Both the position numbers and the translations under genes were made by a program. From NCBI RefSeq assembly GCF_001540865.1, contig NC_033635.1:9239388-9303387 (forward strand): a stretch of 64,000 nucleotides of DNA. Reading direction: 5' to 3'. Origin of the DNA: Ananas comosus. Lineage: Eukaryota > Streptophyta > Magnoliopsida > Poales > Bromeliaceae. Below the pieces are notes generated by a model. That model did not search any database and was not told where the DNA came from. It saw only the letters and a program-made list of their open reading frames with translations. This document shows, in pieces, positions 58,501 to 64,000 of the stretch. Numbering within the stretch: position 1 is the stretch's first letter; the number at the start of each line of letters is the position of its first letter.

Positions 58501-61500
58501 GTGACGCCGGTGGATGGTCGTTAATGGTCAAGATGGAACTTGGTATCCTTTGATGCGCGGAAGTCCTAACAGAAAAAAAGATTTTTGGAATCTTATGTAC
58601 ATTTTGCTGAGGTTTTGACTAGTTAGATGAACAAATAAGGAATGTCAAATGTGATCTGACCTTCATTGAACTAGATAGTGCACAAGTTGAAACTAACATG
58701 ATTGTGACAGAGAGATAAAATGAGAACCCAAAAGAGGGAAATGGAAGGGTTGATGACCTTAAACTTCTCGTCTCTCAGAGCAAAAAAAAAAAAAAAAAAG
58801 TTGCACATATACTATTTTATGGCATTTCTAATAACTCTGCAATTTTTTTAAAACTAATCCTGTTTATTCTGCTGAGATTCTTTCGCCAGATATGATTTCC
58901 TAAAGGGACAAGCACTAGCCATTATTATTTGGTTCATTAGGGACTCTTAAAATGGATAATATTCCATCAAGGTGGACTGAAATGCCTGACTGATACAGTA
59001 TGACCCAAGTCACTCGAGCCTGACTTCAAATACACGACTCAAACCTGAACGAGTGACACCCAAAAACCACCAACTTAAAACTCTCTGTTGAGGACAAGCT
59101 GGTTTGTGCCAACGTTTTATCTGTGACTTGGAATCTGATGTAATTGCTTTTGGCAATATTTTTCTATAAAGTGAAATATGTAATTTCCTATTTAGGTCAA
59201 ATTGTCTTTCTTTTCAATCTCTGTTGTTCCAAAGAAGAGAGGGGTATCGCTAAGGATGTCTATTCCACAATATTCATAGGAAGAAATATTGTTTCTCCTT
59301 CATTACATTGGTGGAACAATGGAACTTAGTTGCTTTTGCTGAATTGAGATCATGATGCTACGTATTCAAATGCAGATGCTTCTACATGGTCTAGATCCTA
59401 TCTTTGTCTTTTAACCAATCAATAGTAAAATCTACATTGACATAATAAATTTTAGACTCTTGATTCGTTATAGTCCAACATAATTGTATTCTACAGAGCA
59501 ACCATTCAGTCTCTCCAAAATCCAAATTAATATTGCATATGTTCACATTTTAGAGTTCAACAATTTATGAAGTTGCTCAATCAACTGTTACAGATGTCCT
59601 AATGCTTTTGCAATTTCAACAACTAACTGTTATAAGTTGAGAATTCTGTACCCGAAGCTGCAGCTAATTTTCTTTCGGTCTTCCATCCTTGCTCCTGATT
59701 TAAGATTTTGCTGATTACCAGATGATTGAAAAAGAAATAGATACATGAATAAATGCTGTTCGGTTTGCTCAAATTAAGTTAATAGGATCACCAAATTTCG
59801 GATAAGGTTCAGAAAATGTGGGATGTGATAGAAATCTTTGTTTCATTCAACAAATAACTGATGAAAGCTTCGCCTAGCTTTCACCTGCATTCTGTTAATC
59901 ACTTTCATCTTGCTTTCATAGCAAGTATGGCTCTCTCGATTGTCTGCCTTAGCTGCGGCCATTCCTTCGGTGGTTTTATGGTTTCGTAGGTGTATTGTTT
60001 GCAGAATACTATATACTGATACCATTTTGAGTGGTGAGTTTATTTACAAATACTTTCTTCGTATACTGATACCATTTTGAGTGGTGAGTTTATTTACGTA
60101 TTCTTTCTTCCTCTTTTTTGTAGATAATTAGGATTCATTGACTGTTTCTCTTGTTCTATGTGTCTCAAAATGTTGAAAGATGAAAGAACTACACCAAAAA
60201 AGTGGTTGATGATTCTAAAGAATTTTTAAATCTCAAAAAATATCATTTGATTGAGTTAACTTTAGATGTGATGATTTAGTTAATAATTCTATATGCTGCC
60301 CTGGTGAGAATCTGTATATTTTGGAATCCGAGTGACTTACTAGTACAAATGTTTTAAAAATTATCTATGTTGTTCTTTGTATTTGTCTGAACAAATGTAG
60401 AATTTTAGGTTCCAAATAGGACTAAGCTTTGTGTATGGGAATCGAAACATCTTCTAGAATATCCCGTTCTTGAAAGGAGGTTCTTAAAGTTAGATGGGAA
60501 AATGTAGCATTAGGGACATGGTAAACCCTCTAAACTAGGACGACAAATGGTTCCTGATGTTGAAATAAGTTCGTTGTTGACAATTTGCTAGTGGTGCATT
60601 TTTGTTTTCGTTTTTTATTTCAACTTAGGAATTTGCTTTAGACCCTTAGAAGGTCCTGACGGTCATGATTGTTTAGGATAAAGCATTCCACCTATGTGCT
60701 TATCACTTGAAAGTCATTGCTGTGATAGTTGAAGAAACTTCCACTGTATTTCGGTTAGTCATGATTGGTTAGAAGCTGCAGCCCGATGGTTGGGTGACAG
60801 TTTGTCTGTTGTCTACCAAGTTGTTGCGTACAGTGGTTGCCTGGTTCGGTAGGGACAGTCAATAGGCTTCATAGGTGTGCTTTCTTGAGATTTTCCTGAG
60901 CAAGTTCTGTGCGTGAGCCACCCTTTAGGGAGGGGTTAGCATGATTCAGTAAGTCAAATTACCATACCAAACCTACTCATTTCTTTCGATTTGGTTTGGT
61001 TTATTAAAAATTCGGTCTGGTTTGGTTTTGCAAATTGAAAACTTAAAAAGTCGAATTATCCAAGTTCTTAATAGTTTGATACCTATTGGCATTGAGATGA
61101 TGATTAAGCAAGTAGAGTATTTAACCACCACTACTGTTGAATTAAAAATTTTGGAATAAGGGCCCGTTTGTTTCAAGGTTTGTAATATTCCGGGAATCCT
61201 TCGTATATTCTACTATAAATATTCAAATCATTACCATTCAACTCAAGTTGGGTAGTTGTAAAATGTGCAAGTGAAGTATTGGAGTCATTGTAGACTCCCA
61301 ACTAATAGAAATGCTAGATTACTATGGGTTGGAAAGTATTCTCATTCTCATACTTACGGGAATCATTACTGGTCCATTAATAAGGATATATGAGTTCCTA
61401 ATAACCTCCCAACCCAAGTTGCATGATAAATTAGTAGCAGTCTTGTCATTCGAAATACAAAATATACAGTATTCCTGAAATATTACAAACCTTGAACCAA

Positions 61501-63058
61501 ACGGCCCGTCGGCCTCCAAGATTAAAGCTATTTGAATTTGTATAAGTAATATAACATATGTTATGGCAAATGAAATGTTTTGTCCAAACTGGATAAGCCA
61601 ACCTTAGTGAACCAAAATTTTGTTCTGCTTCTATAGAGACAATTCAGTTTGGTTTAGTTTGGTTCTGTTTGAAAAGAAAAAAAAAAAATTAAGTGGAGGA
61701 AATTCTTGTGGAGGAGGAATATATGGAAGACATGATTCTGGCTAAGTAGCACCAGAAGAATGAAGGATATGCAGTCCTACAACTCAAAACACTAAAATTG
61801 ATCTTGTTAATATAAAATATCATTTTCGTTGATTTAAGAGGCCTAGCATATCATGAGACCATGAGTCAACTTTCTAAACTGCAATTTTTGTCTGATCTAA
61901 GTTATAATGCTTAGTTTTATCTCTCCAGACATGATATTGAGCATTCTACATCCTTCGTCAGAAAATCAGATAGTTGCCCGTCATGTTTTGTAATGAGCGT
62001 ATTAGTCTATTGATCTTGCACAATCAATCGTGTTATTTGATCTCCTCTCTTACTCCCTGATTTGTGCTCTGCTGGTTAATCATCTACAATTAAGTTCAAA
62101 CAACATAATGTGATATATATACATGAAATAGAATCTGTAAAACTGTTATGAAAAGATTATTATCGTATCTTTGCTTTCTTTTGGTTCGAATTTCGCCTTC
62201 CGAGTCATTCATTGCAATCAGTATCTTGGCACTCTATTGATATCTGACTCTTGCCTAAATGCATCAGAATGCTCAATGCTGGATTATTACTCCCAACATT
62301 GCAATTCTGGTCGGTTGGGTTAGATTAGGGTAGAACCAGGCATTTGAAAGCAACTTGACCTGGCTAAATAACATGTACCTTTAACTGGAATTTACCTTAC
62401 GGTGAATTTGCCGATGGACAAGCTAGGGTTTGGTTCAGTGAATCGGAATGGGTCGAGAGTATCTGATTTCATCCACAAATTGTTTTTTTGCCTTCATCCA
62501 TCACAACCGTCTCATTTGGACTTTTGTCCAATATTGTTGTAACATTGCCTATCTTTGCTTATAGTTGTTTATTGACTTTGCTTCTATGCATGAGCTCGTC
62601 ATGCTTCTAAAATTTCAGAATCTTATCACATGCATGTTTTACTAATACAATTTATAACTGTATATAGTTGATACAATATGTGCACACCAATATGTGGTAA
62701 TGCGGAACTACTAGTATGACCGCTGTTTTTTTTTTTTCATCGCATGATTTGCCATTTCATACCTGTTGAGAATGTTGGGCTTAAAACTTCTATTGCGCAT
62801 CTCGTTATAGGGATATTTTGAGGTAACATTTCGTGATTGATAATTATGGAACACGACGGATCTAATCTCAAAAATTTTCCTTCTGTTTCACGGCTGCAGC
62901 ATTCTGGGAGCGGAACAGCAGATTCTGCAGCCACAAGCCAGAAACTAAAGAAAGACCTTCAAACAGTGTTCAATGTGCTTCCAAAGGACATGCAACAGCT
63001 TCTCCTCTCCAACCCTAAGAGAGCAGCTCTTCTCCATGGTAGCCCCGAACACACAAAG
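52538..63058 (+). CDS. DENND6/FAM116-type DENN domain protein (three exons visible, 3' end unresolved)
   Basis: DENN proteins act as Rab guanine-nucleotide exchange factors; the animal DENND6 proteins act on endosomal Rab14, while the plant role is little known. Exons: 52538-53997, 54080-54272 and 62900-63058, with GT/AG ends and consistent phases (ACAG|GTAGG, GTGCAG|GCGA, TTCAG|GTAAC, CTGCAG|CATT). They total 604 codons, close to the family length. The upstream DENN motif is at residues 28-50 (FCIIRFDLEQGQVVEECYP), followed by FPDS. Residues about 95-115 are a His/Asn/Thr-Asp/Glu linker, then FLYGFVFNRQ. The central DENN region includes LWTLWELVLI, DFRPYFTIHDPDF and LGVTNLFFLRALKSIPNVI. Exon 2 supplies RRFLEGRNFMPWFQKRR; exon 3 supplies DLQTVFNVLPKDMQQLL. 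Exon 1 is extremely GC-rich. The last exon may lie beyond the window, or reading through 63058 gives a stop at 63125-63127. A second in-frame ATG lies at 52541. Confidence 0.92.
54911..55243. mobile_element. hAT-like MITE, TSD GTTCAATG
   Basis: A 333-bp element with terminal inverted repeats CAAGGATTTAAGTGCCGTGG and, inverted, CAAGGTTTTAAGTGCCCGTC. It is flanked by the 8-bp duplication GTTCAATG on both sides (54903-54910, 55244-55251). An 8-bp TSD is the hAT hallmark. The CGGCAC words recur near both ends, so the arms could fold into a long hairpin. Confidence 0.88.
55852..55973. repeat. Two-copy tandem duplication, 62-bp period
   Basis: The block AGGGGCAAAATTAAAACTAG through GTAGGACACC is repeated almost exactly with a 62-bp offset within the intron. 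Confidence 0.9.
56248..57208. mobile_element. hAT-like nonautonomous element with GAGGCGC-rich ends
   Basis: Both ends are rich in GGCGCGAGGCGC / CCTAGGCGCTGAGG words in inverted relation (56258-56350 and 57065-57200), a pattern I associate with plant hAT-derived repeats. Inside, a minus-strand frame (56815-56510) encodes a Gln/Ala-rich start and a Glu/Asp-rich tail (ESEEEEDYGDASNEDEDEYE), reminiscent of acidic transposase C-termini. The Gln/Ala part is a GCTGCCGCT repeat. No catalytic domain is present and boundaries are approximate. Confidence 0.45.
57178..57300. repeat. Tandem duplication, about 68-bp period
   Basis: The blocks CGCCTCAG...TTTTCAAACTAT and AGAATGACTTCCAATGGAGC occur twice in the same order, straddling the end of the hAT-like element. 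Confidence 0.85.
60011..60112. repeat. Two-copy tandem duplication, 50-bp period
   Basis: TATACTGATACCATTTTGAG with GTGGTGAGTTTATTTAC is repeated at a 50-bp offset within the intron. Confidence 0.9.
61160..61508. mobile_element. Tourist-like MITE
   Basis: The left end GGGCCCGTTTGTTTCAAGG and right end CCTTGAACCAAACGGCCCG are imperfect inverted repeats, extending into TTTGTAATATTCC / AATATTACAAA. The length is about 350 bp with no coding capacity. The left flank is TAA, but no matching right duplication was found. Confidence 0.7.
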
Positions 63059-63679
63059 GTACCGGGAAACCCTTCTTTACAAGGATCCATAATTTCTCAA
63101 ACAGATTTGTCCATTTTTCCTTTGTAAAATTATCATTTTATGTTCTTTAGTGTCTGAATGGTTGTGCCGGCTATTCTCTTATTATTTATGAGAGATCGGT
63201 CGCATGTTCATCGATTGACTATTTTCACTGGCACGACCATGAAAAGCTTTAAGGGTCTATTTACGTAGACAAGCTTTTCGTCCAATCGTGATTTTGTTAT
63301 AAAATTGTTTTAGGTTTGCTGCACATCACCTAACTGTATTTTATCAACTTCATCTTCTTGCCTCCAAAATCCGATTGCTTGCTTCATAGAGAGGGACTCA
63401 TGCAACATTACTTTTATCAGCCTTTTATTTTTTTGGGTTGAAAGAGAAATTTAGAAACTTTCATGGGAAATAAAGATAGTAATACATTTTGCCTTTGTTC
63501 TGCATTCATAAACCATTTCTTTCTTCTGCAGCTTTGTTTGTTTCAGTTTCCTTTCTACTCCCCTAACTCCCGGGTTCTCATATAAGATGGGTTGGAGACA
63601 TCTCAATTTTTTGATGAGAATTTTAGTATAAAATTTAAAACGAAAAAAGAATTTGGATAAAATTGGAAGATAGAAAATA

Positions 63680-64000
63680 GGGTAAATTGCACGTTTGGTC
63701 CTCAAACTATGAGGCTGCTGACACTTTTGTCCTCAAACTATAATCTGTCGTAATTTCTAACTTGAACTTTCAGAATGGTTGCAATCTAAGTCTCACAATT
63801 CAATTTAGCTAACTAAATTTTAATGCATCGTTGATGTAAAAGTGATGTGCCATTTTAATTATTGGCGTATCATCCTAGCGATATATCAATATTAAATCAA
63901 CTAAATTGAATTATAGAATATGATTGTAATAATTCGAAAAGTTCGAGCCAGATATTACGACAGGTTAATGTTTCAGGACGAAAGCGCCACCAGCCTCATA
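63680..64000. mobile_element. MITE with long inverted repeats, cut by the window end
   Basis: The left arm GGGTAAATTGCACGTTTGGT continues into GAGGCTGCTGACAC and AATCTGTCGTAAT. The right side shows the inverted counterparts (ATTACGACAGGTTAATG, GCGCCACCAGCCTCATA) running into the window edge. No ORF. It lies just after the last visible DENND6 exon. Confidence 0.65.

Larger units (their letters stand above)
54273..62899 (+). other. Large intron 2 of the DENND6-like gene (8.6 kb)
   Basis: Flanked by GTAACG and CTGCAG. It is AT-rich, with MITEs, a hAT-like repeat, short tandem duplications and a poly-A run (58781-58799). No independent gene was recognised. Open frames here are short and lack domains. 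Confidence 0.85.

Noticed and set aside
1..64000. tRNA and rRNA genes
   Set aside because: No cloverleaf with conserved A/B boxes and no rRNA-like sequence was recognised; the tRNA-iMet matches are only 12-base retroelement primer sites.

Overview
This is a plant nuclear DNA window. It has introns with GT/AG ends, nested LTR retrotransposons, MITEs, and a GC-rich first exon followed by AT-rich introns. The GC gradient in the one well-supported gene and the style of the gypsy LTRs (ends reading CCGGGGCGTGACA) suggest a monocot. Pineapple (Ananas) would fit, but that is an inference I cannot test here. The window is a draft scaffold with runs of N at 15509-15914, 17175-17199, 25609-25708 and 39977-39987, and single Ns at 20941, 31775 and 34204.

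Layout. 1-5945 is AT-rich and essentially gene-free, with a Tourist-like MITE, an inverted-repeat element and a Helitron-like terminus. 5946-7035 (minus) is a GC-rich, proline/serine-rich gene of unknown function. 7562-13379 is a 5.8-kb PIF/Harbinger DNA transposon (TSD TGA). It carries a three-exon DDE transposase and a Myb/SANT-like partner gene, both on the minus strand, plus a GC-rich minisatellite. 13.6-45 kb is a nest of gypsy and copia retrotransposons. Several insertions can be closed exactly by 5-bp target-site duplications: AGAGT (14119-20994), ATGTG (21573-22183), TTGAC (22629-44556) and ATAGA (28555-31215). 45.3-52.3 kb holds two related low-complexity elements with different GC-rich cargo, each split by a solo LTR (TSDs TAAGC and AAAAG). 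52538-63058 (plus) is a DENND6/FAM116-type DENN-domain gene with three visible exons. Its 8.6-kb second intron holds MITEs and short tandem duplications.

The most striking observation is at about 34205-37655. This stretch is a plain reversal, NOT a reverse complement, of retrotransposon sequence that occurs normally elsewhere in the window. Read backwards without complementing, it matches 22629-25608 nearly base for base and recovers copia integrase motifs. Complementing it without reversing restores one continuous minus-strand gypsy LTR across the single N at 34204. DNA rearrangement cannot produce this, so it is almost certainly a gap-filling or strand-handling error. Every ORF in that interval is meaningless.

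Only the DENND6 gene, the unknown gene at 5946-7035 and the Harbinger genes look like functional coding units. The retroelement coding regions are fragments that cannot work as annotated.
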